Assembly: GCF_024749045.1 (NCBI RefSeq)
Contig: NZ_CP087184.1
Span: 248,001 to 312,000, forward strand
Direction of reading: 5' to 3'
DNA: 64,000 nt
DNA from: Pseudomonas sp. B21-028
GTDB lineage: Bacteria > Pseudomonadota > Gammaproteobacteria > Pseudomonadales > Pseudomonadaceae
Shown: piece by piece, positions 27,679 through 36,798 of the stretch
How the letters are laid out: every line of letters begins with the position of its first letter
Position numbering within the stretch: position 1 is the stretch's first letter
Notes under the pieces: model-generated
Databases searched by the model: none
Seen by the model: only the letters and a program-made list of their open reading frames with translations
What the model was told of the DNA's origin: nothing
Translations under genes and position numbers: made by a program

Positions 27679-28101
27679 TTATTTCACGTTTACGGTGATC
27701 TTTTCGGAGACAATCGGCGGGTCGAACGGTACATGGCTGAAGTCGCCCAGTTCCAGCTGCAAGGTATGCTTGCCCGGTGCCAGTTTGATGGTGGCTTCGG
27801 TCTGCGCCTTGCCGAAGTGCATGTGGTTGGCGTCGGCTGGAATCACCGCGCCGGCGGCAGGCAGTTTGTCGACGTCGATCAGCAGGTGATGATGTCCGGT
27901 GTTCTTGGTCGTATCACCCGCCGGCGCCAGCGCAATGCCCTCGACGCCGAACTTGACCTTGAATTCCTGGGAAACGGTGGCGCCATCCGCCGGGGACACG
28001 AAAAATACCTTCGCGTCTTTAGGCGCGGGGGTTGCTGTCGCCAGCATCGAGGTTCCCAGCAACAGCCCTGCTAAAACTGCGCGTGACATAAAGCTTTTCA
28101 T
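27679..28101 (-). CDS. DUF4399 periplasmic protein
   Basis: 140 residues with a signal peptide ending about ATATPA. The mature part is a single small beta domain: VFFVSPADGATVSQEFKVKF, NTGHHHLLIDVD with its three histidines, ANHMHFGKAQTEA and LAPGKHTLQLELGD. The pattern matches the DUF4399 family, whose histidine-rich centre suggests metal binding; no function has been established. It is convergent with serA and stands alone. Confidence 0.82.
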   Translation of the reverse strand: MKSFMSRAVLAGLLLGTSMLATATPAPKDAKVFFVSPADGATVSQEFKVKFGVEGIALAPAGDTTKNTGHHHLLIDVDKLPAAGAVIPADANHMHFGKAQTEATIKLAPGKHTLQLELGDFSHVPFDPPIVSEKITVNVK

Positions 28102-28234
28102 TTTTTTCTCCAGTTTTTCCGTGAAATCCTGCTGGTCGTGACAACTTCATGACCAATCGTTGTCGAAGCCTGCAACAACCATAGCAAAGCGAGCCTGAAA
28201 CGAGCGTCGCTTGTACCCATACAAAGGAGTGACC

Positions 28235-28801
28235 ATGCGTTTCCTGCCTGGCCTGATCTGCCTGCTACCCCTTCTGAGCCCCTTGGCCCATGCCGAGCTG
28301 ATCGACGACATCAACGACCGTGGCGAACTGCGCATCGCCCTCGAAGCCAATGCCGCTCCCTTCAACTTCAAGGAAGACGGCAAGCTCACCGGTTTCGAAG
28401 TGGAACTGGGCCAGATGCTGGCCAAGGAACTCGATGTACGCGCCGACTTTGTGGTCACCGATGCCGCGGATCTGCTGAGCGGCGTGGAGAGCGGCAAGTA
28501 CGACGTCGCCATTAACCACATAGCAATGACCCCGGAACTGGCGGAACGTTTCGACACCAGTGCCGCTTACAGCCGTCCGGATGCGCAACTGCTGGCGAAC
28601 AAGGACGACACACCACGTCCGCTCATGATGGCGCAGTCCTTCCAGCCGGAAGAAAAGAGGGGCCCGGCGCCGAGCCTGGTGATTCCGTTCCAGAAAGGCA
28701 ACCCGGCGTTCAAGGCCAGCGTGGACAACGCCCTGGCGCGTATCAAGGATGACGGGAGGTTGGAGCAGTTGTCGCAGAAGTGGTTGGTTAAGCAGCAATG
28801 A
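28235..28801 (+). CDS. Short periplasmic substrate-binding protein (SBP family 3)
   Basis: 188 residues with a clear signal peptide (cleavage about AHA). The N-terminal lobe is well conserved: DRGELRIALEANAAPFNFKE, LTGFEVELGQMLAKELDV and SGKYDVAINHIAMTPELAER. The C-terminal helix NALARIKDDGRLEQLSQKW is also intact. The middle is short: the second lobe, usually with a GKxVGVxxGT segment, is largely missing, so the protein is about 70 residues shorter than typical amino-acid binders. It keeps one frame, AAAGGAG before the ATG and no stop, so it looks like a real compact gene. Ligand unknown; no transporter genes are adjacent. Confidence 0.78.
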   Translation: MRFLPGLICLLPLLSPLAHAELIDDINDRGELRIALEANAAPFNFKEDGKLTGFEVELGQMLAKELDVRADFVVTDAADLLSGVESGKYDVAINHIAMTPELAERFDTSAAYSRPDAQLLANKDDTPRPLMMAQSFQPEEKRGPAPSLVIPFQKGNPAFKASVDNALARIKDDGRLEQLSQKWLVKQQ

Positions 28802-28853
28802 AGGGCAATTGATACCGAAGTTGCGTGCTGTTTCTTGTGGCGAGGGGTGGGCC

Positions 28854-29480
28854 TCAAGACTTGCGCCAGACACTCGCCAACCATGGCTGCTGCTCCCGGG
28901 GTAGCCCCGTCGGCCGGTAGTAGTGCTCCAGCTCGACAAAACCGGCTGCGATGAGCAGCGTGCGCCAGGCCTCAAGATCGTGGTAGGCGCCGAAGCGCTG
29001 GCCATTCCAGCCTTCCTGGTTCTCGCCCCGGGGATTGGAGCTGAACAGCACGCCGCCGGGTTTGAGGGTGGCATGCAGCTGCTTGAGCACCCGGGGCAGT
29101 TCCTGGACGGGGACATGAAACAGCACCGCGTTGGCGAAGATCCCGTCGAAGCGTTCGCTTGGCAGGTCCAGTTGCAGGAAATCCTGTTGCCACACTTCGC
29201 AGCCGCTGTCCTGGCGAGCCATTCGGGCGAATTCCTGCGAGCCGTCGAGGCCCACCGCAACGTGTCCCATGCGGGTGAATGTCCGCAGGTCCCGCCCCGG
29301 GCCGCAGCCGAAATCGAGAATGTGGAAGGGTGCATGGCCGTGGATATGCCGCAACAGCGCGTCGATGTTCTGGCTGACGTCGTGATCGCGAGTGCCTTCG
29401 CGAAAGCTTTCGGCGACCGAGTCGTAATGGCCCAGGGTCGTGGTGGTGATGGCGTGAAGGTCGTCGGGGGAGTGTTTCAT
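28854..29480 (-). CDS. Class I SAM-dependent methyltransferase
   Basis: 208 residues. The SAM-binding motif I is FHILDFGCGPGRDLRTF, motif post-I is VGLDGSQEFARMA, followed by QDFLQLDLPSERFDGIFANA and LKPGGVLFSSNPRG. The fold is complete, but the acceptor (small molecule, quinone, nucleotide) cannot be told. It stands alone, convergent with the short substrate-binding protein and 53 bp from it. Confidence 0.83.
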   Translation of the reverse strand: MKHSPDDLHAITTTTLGHYDSVAESFREGTRDHDVSQNIDALLRHIHGHAPFHILDFGCGPGRDLRTFTRMGHVAVGLDGSQEFARMARQDSGCEVWQQDFLQLDLPSERFDGIFANAVLFHVPVQELPRVLKQLHATLKPGGVLFSSNPRGENQEGWNGQRFGAYHDLEAWRTLLIAAGFVELEHYYRPTGLPREQQPWLASVWRKS

Positions 29481-29661
29481 GGCGAGGCTTGAGTGGGGAG
29501 CGAAGGCCGACTATACCCCATCGCTACCTGCATCGACTCAACGCCTGTTCAAACCTCGCGCCAACCGGTCACCGGTAATGCCGCGAGGTCCGCGGGGTAC
29601 TGACCCTTGCTCAACTCCCGGTCCCTCGCCGCAGACGAGTCCCTCATGAGCGGCTTTTGTA

Positions 29662-30432
29662 TCAAGGGTTTTTACACCGCGGTTCGGCGGTCAGGAGGGG
29701 GGCTTTCGTTGGCGTTTTCAAATAGGACCTGGCGCAGCCGATCATCAGCGTCCGGGGTGGCGCCCAGTGGGAGTTGTTGCCCACTCGATCAAGGATGCAG
29801 TAGGTCACCTCCAGGCGCAGATCTTCTCCTGCCTCCAGAATGATCTCCGGAGGAACCCAGACATTGATCGGCTGGCCCACTTCGCCGGATTTGATCCGGG
29901 GCAGGTCCATCCGCACATCGCCCCAGCGCAAGGTGATCGCATCGTCGACGGCCATGTTCAGGTAGGGCTCGATGGTCAACGGGACGCCGCGTTTGATCTG
30001 GCTCGGGTTCACCCCTTGGCGACGGATGGCGTCCGGAATACGCACCGGTGCCAGCCCCTGGTTTTCATCGCCACTCAGGGCCGCCGGTTGGCCGCCGGGG
30101 CAGTCGAGTTTGACCTGCACCCAATGGGTTGCCGACAGCACCGGCCCGCGCCCGACCCGCATCACACGGTAATGGATGCGCGAGGTGCCGTTGATGATGA
30201 AACTCTCCGGCACACGTAGCGTGACACTGGCTTGCATGTCCGCCTCGGTCAGCAGTCGCGAGCCGACGTAGCAGTTGTCCCAGAACAGTTCGATCAGGTC
30301 GCCGGCATCCATGCCGGGATAAGGAGCGATGAGCACTTCCAGGCGGGCGGCACCGGTGATGTTGATACCGCTACGGCAGGCATTGGCCAGGGCAGGGGCG
30401 GCGAGTTCTGGAAGAGTTGACGTACATGTCAT
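29662..30432 (-). CDS. Unknown protein with an internally duplicated beta domain
   Basis: 256 residues from the ATG at 30432, which has AAGGAGAAC ahead of it; an upstream in-frame start was rejected for that reason. There is no signal peptide or membrane segment. Residues 22-111 and 140-231 look like two copies of one domain: IAPYPGMDAGDLIELFWDN aligns with IEPYLNMAVDDAITLRWGD, VTLRVPESFIINGT with INVWVPPEIILEAG, and RIHYRVMRVG with RLEVTYCILD. Each ends in a (T/S)HW motif (SATHWVQVKL and NNSHWAPPRT). Such alternating strands suggest an Ig-like or lectin-like beta sandwich. I do not recognise a named family. Its upstream region is AT-rich compared with the window. Confidence 0.75.
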   Translation of the reverse strand: MTCTSTLPELAAPALANACRSGINITGAARLEVLIAPYPGMDAGDLIELFWDNCYVGSRLLTEADMQASVTLRVPESFIINGTSRIHYRVMRVGRGPVLSATHWVQVKLDCPGGQPAALSGDENQGLAPVRIPDAIRRQGVNPSQIKRGVPLTIEPYLNMAVDDAITLRWGDVRMDLPRIKSGEVGQPINVWVPPEIILEAGEDLRLEVTYCILDRVGNNSHWAPPRTLMIGCARSYLKTPTKAPLLTAEPRCKNP

Positions 30433-30896
30433 GGTGTTCTCCTTGATGCTGAAAAACGAAGTCCGTTTCGGAAAGAGCAAAGGTGTCGATATACACGTTA
30501 TTTTAATGTGCAGGCTTTGAATCTGTTTCTATGGTTATTCGCTGCGTACAACTAAAGTAATGTGCGTCGCCTATCGGTCAACTAGATACGGGTTCGATAG
30601 TTTCAGTGTCAATAGAGGTGTTTGCTTATTAGCGGACTCTGTAGCTCTTCAGAAATGTCCTACGTGATGATGTTAAAAATACACGGCGCAAAATGCCTTT
30701 TACCTCAGCTGTAAAGCCTGGTCGAAGGTTTGCGGGGCGTGAGCTGGCAGGAAGCTTGGCGCGAAGGAAAGTGTTGCGAGAGGTATGTATATGCCGCACG
30801 TCAAATAATTGAAGATGCTCGGCGGATTTCAAGTTGCGAGTTTGTTCTCAAGTCGCCAGCCCCTTCCATCCCTGGAAGTAAGCCGTTATCGATAAG
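30433..30896. other. AT-rich intergenic region without a supported gene
   Basis: About 460 bp between the duplicated-domain protein and the cystine transporter, visibly poorer in GC than its neighbours (e.g. 30490-30620). It should hold the promoter of the gene at 29662-30432. Short frames on both strands (such as 30629-30832 minus and 30730-30912 plus) lack ribosome sites and recognisable sequence. No repeat or terminator was found. Confidence 0.6.
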
Positions 30897-31658
30897 TTAC
30901 TGCACACCGTGACCGGCGGAGAGAAACTTGCTGAGAAACTGCCGGGTGCGTTCTTCCCGGGGCGCGGCGAACATTGCCTTGGCTTCACCTTGTTCGACGA
31001 TCACGCCCTTGTCGAAAAACACCACGCGGTTCGCCACGTCACGGGCAAAGCTCATTTCATGGGTCACGATGACCATGGTGCGTTTTTCTTCGGCCAGGCC
31101 GCGAATGGTCGCCAGGACTTCTCCGACCAGTTCCGGGTCCAGCGCAGAGGTCGGTTCGTCGAACAGGATCACCTGCGGTTCCATCGCCAATGCCCGGGCA
31201 ATCGCCACCCGTTGTTGCTGGCCGCCGGAGAGGCGCCGTGGATAGGCGTCCTCCTTGCCGGCCAGGCCGACCTTGGCCAACAGCTTGCGGCCCAGGGTCT
31301 CGGCATCGGCACGTGGGGTCTTCTTCACCACCAGCGGACCCTCGATGACATTCTCCAAGGCCGTGCGATGGGGAAACAGATTGAAGTTCTGGAACACAAA
31401 ACCCACCTGCTGGCGCAGACGACGCACCAGGCCCTGTTGCTGGTTCAGCGGGCGGCTGCCGTCGATTTCGATGTCGCCGACCTTGATCCGGCCGCTGCTG
31501 GGTTCTTCGAGGAAGTTCAGGCAGCGCAGGAAGGTGGTCTTGCCCGAACCGCTGGGACCGATGATGGCAACGACTTCGCCTTCCTCGACCTGCAGGTCGA
31601 TACCGTTGAGCACCGTCTGACCCTTGAATTGTTTGGTCAGCTTTTCAACCACGATCAT
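30897..31658 (-). CDS. tcyN: L-cystine ABC transporter ATP-binding protein
   Basis: 253-residue polar-amino-acid ABC ATPase. Walker [11 protein letters not shown]-loop VFQNFNLFPHRTALENV, signature LSGGQQQRVAIARALAM, Walker B VILFDEPTSALDPE and the switch histidine in VIVTHEMSFARDVA are all intact. It is the last gene of a binding protein-permease-ATPase set, 3 bp after the permease. D-cysteine desulfhydrase lies upstream on the same strand, which supports cystine or cysteine as substrate. Confidence 0.9.
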   Translation of the reverse strand: MIVVEKLTKQFKGQTVLNGIDLQVEEGEVVAIIGPSGSGKTTFLRCLNFLEEPSSGRIKVGDIEIDGSRPLNQQQGLVRRLRQQVGFVFQNFNLFPHRTALENVIEGPLVVKKTPRADAETLGRKLLAKVGLAGKEDAYPRRLSGGQQQRVAIARALAMEPQVILFDEPTSALDPELVGEVLATIRGLAEEKRTMVIVTHEMSFARDVANRVVFFDKGVIVEQGEAKAMFAAPREERTRQFLSKFLSAGHGVQ

Positions 31659-31661
31659 GCT

Positions 31662-32327
31662 TCAAGACTCCTGCTCATGCCGGTTGACCCGCGCTTCCAG
31701 ACGGTTTTGCACATGGGCCAGGGCGCTCACGAGGATCCAGTAGATCAACGCGGCGGACAGGTACATGGCGAAAATTTCAAAGGTCCGCGCGGAAACCAAC
31801 TGCGCCTGGCGGAGCAGTTCCGGCACCTGAATGGTGGCTGCCAGCGAGGTGTCCTTGACCAGCGACGTGAAGCTGTTCCCCAAGGGTGGCAGGGCCGTGC
31901 GCATGGCTTGCGGCAGAATGGCCCGGCGCAATGTCTGCACGCGGGTCATGCCGATGCTGGCAGCCGCCTCCCATTGGCCGCGCTCGATGGAGCTGATGGC
32001 GGCCCGCAGGGTTTCACAGATGTAGGCCGCCATGTTCAACGAGAGGCCGATCAGCGCTGCGGGTATCGGGTCCAGTTCGATGCCCACCTGTGGCAGGCCG
32101 TAGTACATCATGAACAATTGGACCAGCAACGGCGTGCCGCGGAAGAACGAGACGTAGACCCGGGCGAACCAGTTCACCAGTTTGAAGCGCGACAGGCGCA
32201 TCAAGGCCAGGCCAAACCCGAGCAGGAAGCCGAAGAACATGCCGCCCAGGCTCAGGACGACCGTGAAGTACACGCCCTGAAGCAAAAAGGGCGTGGAACT
32301 GAGGACGAGTTGGAGCTTTGCTTCCAT
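31662..32327 (-). CDS. tcyL: L-cystine ABC transporter permease
   Basis: 221-residue inner-membrane permease of the HisM/YecS type, with about five transmembrane helices. FFRGTPLLVQLFMMYYGLP and the ATPase-contact loop QWEAAASIGMTRVQTLRRAI (EAA motif) are characteristic. Its ATG overlaps the stop of the binding-protein gene by one base (TAATG), so the two are translationally coupled. It probably works as a homodimer. Confidence 0.9.
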   Translation of the reverse strand: MEAKLQLVLSSTPFLLQGVYFTVVLSLGGMFFGFLLGFGLALMRLSRFKLVNWFARVYVSFFRGTPLLVQLFMMYYGLPQVGIELDPIPAALIGLSLNMAAYICETLRAAISSIERGQWEAAASIGMTRVQTLRRAILPQAMRTALPPLGNSFTSLVKDTSLAATIQVPELLRQAQLVSARTFEIFAMYLSAALIYWILVSALAHVQNRLEARVNRHEQES

Positions 32328-33127
32328 TATTGAGTGACGTCAGCGTTGAAGTATTTCTCGGACAACTTCTTCAAGGTGCCGTCGGCGCGCAGCTTATCGA
32401 TGGCTTTGTTTACCGCCGCCAACAACTCGGGTTCGCCTTTACGCAGGGTCACACCGGCTTCCTGACGGGAGAAGGCGTCGCCGGCAACCGCGGTGTCCGG
32501 GGCTTTTTTCGCCAGTTCGAAGGCAGCGAGGCGGTCCACCAGGATCGCGTCGATACGACCGATACGCAGGTCCTGATACTTGGTCGGATCATCCTCGTAG
32601 GTACGGATGTCCGCCTTGGGCACGTTGTCCTTGAGCCACTGTTCGTAGTTGGTGCCCAGGCCTACGCCGACTTTCTTGCCAGCCAGGTCGTCGGCGGCCT
32701 TGATGTTGAGTTTTTCTTCGTTCTTCTTCAGAACCAGCGCCTGGATACCGGAGACGGTGTAGGGCTCGGAGAAGTCGTACTTTTTCTTGCGCTCTTCGGA
32801 AATGGTGACCTGGTTGATCACGGCGTCCAGGCGCTTGGATTCCAGCGCAGCCAGGATGCCATCCCATTTAGTGGCTTGCAGTTTCACCTTCACGCCCAGC
32901 TCCTTGGCCAGGGCTTCGGAAAACTCCACTTCGAAACCGGCGAGCTTGCCGTCGGCATCGACGAAGCTGAACGGTGGATAAGTGCCTTCCAGGCCGACGT
33001 TGATCACGCCCGCATCCTTGATTTTTTGCAACTGCTCACCAGCAACTGCTTGCCCCAGCAGGCCGGCGCTCAATGCCAGGCCCAGCGAACCGATCAACAG
33101 GTTGCGACGTAATGCAGAAAAATTCAT
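32327..33127 (-). CDS. tcyJ: L-cystine-binding periplasmic protein
   Basis: 266-residue SBP family 3 protein of the FliY/TcyJ type. Signal peptide ends about GQAVAG. The ligand-pocket signatures are GVINVGLEGTYPPFSFVDAD, GFEVEFSEALAKELGVKVKL, DAVINQVTISEERKKKYDFS and KKVGVGLGTNYEQWL. The start at 33127 (MNFSALRRNLLIG) has AGGGG upstream. First gene of the transporter set. Confidence 0.9.
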   Translation of the reverse strand: MNFSALRRNLLIGSLGLALSAGLLGQAVAGEQLQKIKDAGVINVGLEGTYPPFSFVDADGKLAGFEVEFSEALAKELGVKVKLQATKWDGILAALESKRLDAVINQVTISEERKKKYDFSEPYTVSGIQALVLKKNEEKLNIKAADDLAGKKVGVGLGTNYEQWLKDNVPKADIRTYEDDPTKYQDLRIGRIDAILVDRLAAFELAKKAPDTAVAGDAFSRQEAGVTLRKGEPELLAAVNKAIDKLRADGTLKKLSEKYFNADVTQ

Positions 33128-33321
33128 GACAAGCCCCTGTGTTTTCTTATGAAGAGGTGTTGGATTAGAAGGTGTAGCCGTGATCTGGAAGACTGCCACA
33201 TCCTGCCTTAAAGCGCCGTGTGCGTCGCGTGGCAAATAGGTCAGCGTGCACGACTATAGGGCGGCTTTGATAGATTGGAAAAAAATATTAGATCATCCAT
33301 ATATTCCGAAATGGAGTTGTT

Positions 33322-33355
33322 CTCTGTGGGAGCGAGCAGGCTCGCTCCCACAGAG
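33322..33355. repeat. Minimal perfect REP palindrome
   Basis: CTCTGTGGGAGCGAGC and its exact complement GCTCGCTCCCACAGAG are separated by only two bases (AG). Sequence matches the GGGAGCGAG REP family, but the usual 40-60 bp middle is absent. It lies between dcyD and tcyJ and could attenuate transcription between them. Confidence 0.85.
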
Positions 33356-33370
33356 GATGCTCTCACTCTT

Positions 33371-34363
33371 TCAGAACGCGGTGTCGTAGGCAAACAGCGC
33401 CGGAGCCCCGCCGGTGTGCAGGAAGATGAGCGGACCCTCGTCAAAACGGTCGCGGCCGATGCCATCGAGCAGGCCGGCCATGGCCTTGCCGGTGTAGACC
33501 GGATCCAGCAACAGGCCTTCAAGACTGGCCAGCAACTTGACCGCTGCCAGGGTACCGGCGTTCGGCTCGCCGTAGCGCGGGGCGAAATACTCATCCCACA
33601 GGTTCACCTTGAAGGCCTCCGGAAGCGCCACTTCAAGCAATTGGGCGACACGCTCGGCAAGCCCCTGGACCTTCGGAAACTGGTCTTCCTCGCTGCGCGA
33701 AACCGTTACGCCAATCACTGGAAGTTGCGGCAGGGTTTCACTCAAGGCCAGGGCCAGGCCGCTGTGGGTGCCGGCGCTGCCCGAGGCCAGCACCACGGCG
33801 GCGAAATCCAGGCCGGTGTCCTTGATCTGCTCGGCCAGCTCCAGGCCGGCGCGCACGTACCCCAATGCGCCCAAGGCGTTTGAGCCACCGATCGGCACCA
33901 GGTACGGCTTTTTGCCGTTGTTGCGCAGCCGCGCAGCCAGGGCCTGCAGTTGCTCGTCGGCGTTATCCAGGTTTTCGACCAGTTCAACCTTGGCGTCGAA
34001 CAGCTCCAGCAGTAATTGGTTGCCATTGCCCAGATAGTTGGCGTCATCGGTGCCGATGGGGTTCTCCAGCAATGCCACGCAACCCAGGCCCAGCCTCGCG
34101 GCCAGTGCAGCGGTCTGGCGCACATGGTTGGACTGGATCGCGCCGGCGGTAATCAGCGTGTCGGCTCCTTGGGCCAAGGCGTCGGCGGCGAGGTATTCGA
34201 GCTTGCGCAGCTTGTTGCCACCCAGGGCCAGGGGCGTCAGGTCGTCGCGCTTGATGTAAAGGTCGCGACCGAGCCAGGTGGAGAGGCGTTCGAGTTTTTC
34301 CAGCGGTGTCGGATGGCCGAGCAGGTCGAGGCGGTTAAAGCGGGACAGCTGTTGTTTGATCAT
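33371..34363 (-). CDS. dcyD: D-cysteine desulfhydrase
   Basis: PLP enzyme (330 residues) that splits D-cysteine to pyruvate, ammonia and sulfide. The PLP lysine lies in [50 protein letters not shown] and [15 protein letters not shown] are the ACC-deaminase/DcyD family loops. It begins [20 protein letters not shown]. It sits directly upstream of the cystine transporter on the same strand, the order seen in enteric bacteria and P. aeruginosa, so imported D-cystine and related compounds would be detoxified or used for sulfur. ACC deaminase is the main alternative, but the context favours DcyD. Confidence 0.9.
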   Translation of the reverse strand: MIKQQLSRFNRLDLLGHPTPLEKLERLSTWLGRDLYIKRDDLTPLALGGNKLRKLEYLAADALAQGADTLITAGAIQSNHVRQTAALAARLGLGCVALLENPIGTDDANYLGNGNQLLLELFDAKVELVENLDNADEQLQALAARLRNNGKKPYLVPIGGSNALGALGYVRAGLELAEQIKDTGLDFAAVVLASGSAGTHSGLALALSETLPQLPVIGVTVSRSEEDQFPKVQGLAERVAQLLEVALPEAFKVNLWDEYFAPRYGEPNAGTLAAVKLLASLEGLLLDPVYTGKAMAGLLDGIGRDRFDEGPLIFLHTGGAPALFAYDTAF

Positions 34364-34459
34364 GAGTCCGTACTGGTTGTAGGCAATGTCTGGACTATAG
34401 GCACGACGATATTCACGGGCAACCCCGGGACCAGATCCGAGTCCGGGACGGAGCCCCTT

Positions 34460-34546
34460 GTGGGAGCGAGCCTGCTCGCGATAGCGGTGTACCTGCTACA
34501 TGCAATGTGTCTGACAGACCGCTATCGCGAGCAGGCTCGCTCCCAC
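34460..34546. repeat. REP inverted repeat (GGGAGCGAGCCTGCTCGCGA type)
   Basis: GTGGGAGCGAGCCTGCTCGC and its complement surround the pair ATAGCGGTGT/ACCGCTAT. It lies between divergent genes (dcyD and betT). Confidence 0.88.
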
Positions 34547-34665
34547 AGGGTATTTGTTTATTTGGAGCCTATGGTGCCCCACTGAACGAATGCAGGCGAA
34601 GCGGCGTCATCTATGTGGGACATGTACCGCCGAGCTTGGCGATTAGTCCTTAGCTGCCTATTCAT

Positions 34666-34695
34666 GTTTAAATTGAACGCTCATTCAAGTTAAAC
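34666..34695. promoter_or_regulatory. BetI-like operator palindrome upstream of betT
   Basis: A 30-bp imperfect palindrome: GTTTAAATTGAA (34666-34677), six bases, then TTCAAGTTAAAC (34684-34695). 11 of 12 arm positions pair. The TTGAAC...TTCAA core is like the choline-responsive BetI boxes of Pseudomonas. It lies 91 bp before the betT ATG. Binding by BetI is inferred; betI itself is not in the window. Confidence 0.6.
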
Positions 34696-34786
34696 CATTG
34701 GTTTGCTGCCCGCTCACAACAGGAGGCTTGCCTTTGCCGAGTCCGTTATCGACTGTCACGGTTTCCCATATCGGGGTGCTTCACTC

Positions 34787-36787
34787 ATGAGTGCCTCCTC
34801 CCTTCCACCCAGCGGCCTGGTCCGCATGAACCCGCCGGTTTTCTACTTCGCGGCGACCGTTATCCTGCTGTTCGGCCTGGTGGTGATTGCCATGCCCGAG
34901 CAAGCCGGCGCCTGGCTGCTGGCGGCACAGAACTGGGCGGCCAACACGGTCGGCTGGTATTACCTGCTGGCGATGGCCCTGTATCTGGTCTTCGTGGTGG
35001 TCACCGCCTTGTCCGGCTACGGCAAGATCAAGCTCGGTGCCGACCACGACGAGCCCGAATTCAGTTACCTGTCCTGGGCCGGCATGTTGTTCGCCGCCGG
35101 GATCAGCATCACGCTGTTCTTCTTTTGCGTCTCCGAACCGCTGACCCATCTGGCGCAGCCGCCCCAGGGCGAGGCCGGCACCGCCGATGCGGCGCGTCAA
35201 GCGATGCAGATACTGTTTCTGCATTGGGGCCTGCACGGCTGGGGCGTGTTTGCGTTCGTCGGCATGGCCCTGGCGTACTTTGCCTATCGGCATAACCTGC
35301 CACTGGCGCTGCGTTCGGCGTTGTATCCGCTGATCGGCAAACGTATCAATGGCCCCATCGGTTATGCCGTCGACGGTTTCGGCATCATCGCGACCGTGTT
35401 CGGCCTCGGCGCCGACATGGGGTTTGGGGTCCTGCACCTCAATTCCGGTCTCGATTACCTGTTGGGCATCCCTCATACCCAATGGATTCAGATCGGCCTG
35501 ATCGTGCTGATGATGGGGGCGGCGATCATCGTGGCGGTGGCCGGCGTCGATAAAGGCGTACGGGTCATGTCCGACATCAACATGCTGCTGGCCTGCGCGC
35601 TGCTGCTGTTCGTGTTGTTCGCCGGGCCCACCCAGCATTTGCTCAACACCCTGATCCAGAACGTGGGCGATTACCTCGGCGCCCTGCCGATGAAGAGTTT
35701 CGATCTGTATGCCTACGACAAACCCAGCGACTGGCTGGGGGGCTGGACGGTGTTCTATTGGGCCTGGTGGATCGCCTGGTCGCCGTTCGTGGGGCTGTTC
35801 ATCGCACGGATTTCCCGTGGCCGTACCATCCGTGAGTTCGTGTTTGGCGTGTTGCTGATTCCCTTGGGTTTCACCCTCGCGTGGATGTCGATCTTCGGCA
35901 ACAGCGCCATCGACCAGGTGCTCAACCACGGCATGAGCGCCCTGGGCATGTCAGCCCTGGACAATCCGTCGATGAGTCTTTATCTGCTGCTGGAAACCTA
36001 CCCGTGGAGCAAGACGGTCATCGCGGTCACGGTGTTCATCAGCTTCGTGTTCTTCGTCACCTCGGCCGACTCCGGCACCGTGGTGCTTTCAACGCTCTCG
36101 GCCAAGGGCGGCAATCCCGATGAAGACGGGCCGAAATGGCTGCGGGTGTTCTGGGGGGCGATGACCGCCCTGGTGACCAGCGCGCTGCTGTTCTCCGGCA
36201 GCATCGATGCGTTGAAATCGGCGGTTGTGCTGACTTCACTGCCGTTCTCGCTGATTCTCTTGTTGATGATGTGGGGCCTGCACAAGGCGTTTCACCTCGA
36301 GTCCCAGAAACAGATCGCGCAATTGCATTCCCTGGCACCGGTGTCGGCCTCGCGGCGGGGCAAAGGCGGCTGGCGCCAGCGCTTGAGCCAGGCGGTGCAT
36401 TTCCCGTCCCGGGACGAGGTCTATCGCTTCCTCGACACCACAGTGCGTCCGGCCGTCGAGGAAGTGAAAGCGGTGTTCGCCGAGAAGGGGTTGACGGTGA
36501 TGACCCAGCCAGACCCGGCCAACGACAGCGTCAGCCTGGAAATCGGCCATGGCGAGCAGCACCCGTTCATCTACCAGGTGCAGATGCGCGGCTACTTCAC
36601 GCCATCCTTCGCCCGGGGCGGCATGGGCTCCAAGCAAATCAACAACCGTCGTTACTACCGTGCCGAGGTACATTTGAGCGAGGGCAGCCAGGACTACGAC
36701 CTGGTGGGCTATACCAAGGAGCAGGTCATCAACGACATCCTCGATCAGTACGAACGGCACATGCAGTTCCTGCATCTGGTGCGCTGA
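34787..36787 (+). CDS. betT: BCCT-family choline transporter
   Basis: 666 residues, the length of BetT-type carriers with a large cytoplasmic C-terminal domain, rather than the shorter BetP/CaiT. About twelve transmembrane helices run from residue 12 to about 510. The BCCT signature is GGWTVFYWAWWIAWSPFVGL, followed by FIARISRGRTIREFV. The C-terminal tail (about 520-666) ends in the BetT-type segment FARGGMGSKQINNRRYYRAE and is thought to sense osmolarity. The start at 34787 is favoured by MSASSLPPSG and comparison with the family. A BetI-like palindrome lies upstream. Choline is the likely substrate. Confidence 0.9.
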   Translation: MSASSLPPSGLVRMNPPVFYFAATVILLFGLVVIAMPEQAGAWLLAAQNWAANTVGWYYLLAMALYLVFVVVTALSGYGKIKLGADHDEPEFSYLSWAGMLFAAGISITLFFFCVSEPLTHLAQPPQGEAGTADAARQAMQILFLHWGLHGWGVFAFVGMALAYFAYRHNLPLALRSALYPLIGKRINGPIGYAVDGFGIIATVFGLGADMGFGVLHLNSGLDYLLGIPHTQWIQIGLIVLMMGAAIIVAVAGVDKGVRVMSDINMLLACALLLFVLFAGPTQHLLNTLIQNVGDYLGALPMKSFDLYAYDKPSDWLGGWTVFYWAWWIAWSPFVGLFIARISRGRTIREFVFGVLLIPLGFTLAWMSIFGNSAIDQVLNHGMSALGMSALDNPSMSLYLLLETYPWSKTVIAVTVFISFVFFVTSADSGTVVLSTLSAKGGNPDEDGPKWLRVFWGAMTALVTSALLFSGSIDALKSAVVLTSLPFSLILLLMMWGLHKAFHLESQKQIAQLHSLAPVSASRRGKGGWRQRLSQAVHFPSRDEVYRFLDTTVRPAVEEVKAVFAEKGLTVMTQPDPANDSVSLEIGHGEQHPFIYQVQMRGYFTPSFARGGMGSKQINNRRYYRAEVHLSEGSQDYDLVGYTKEQVINDILDQYERHMQFLHLVR

Positions 36788-36798
36788 CCTGGGGCGTC

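Noticed and set aside
30629..30912. Short frames in the AT-rich gap
   Set aside because: No ribosome sites, odd composition and overlap with the end of the transporter gene.
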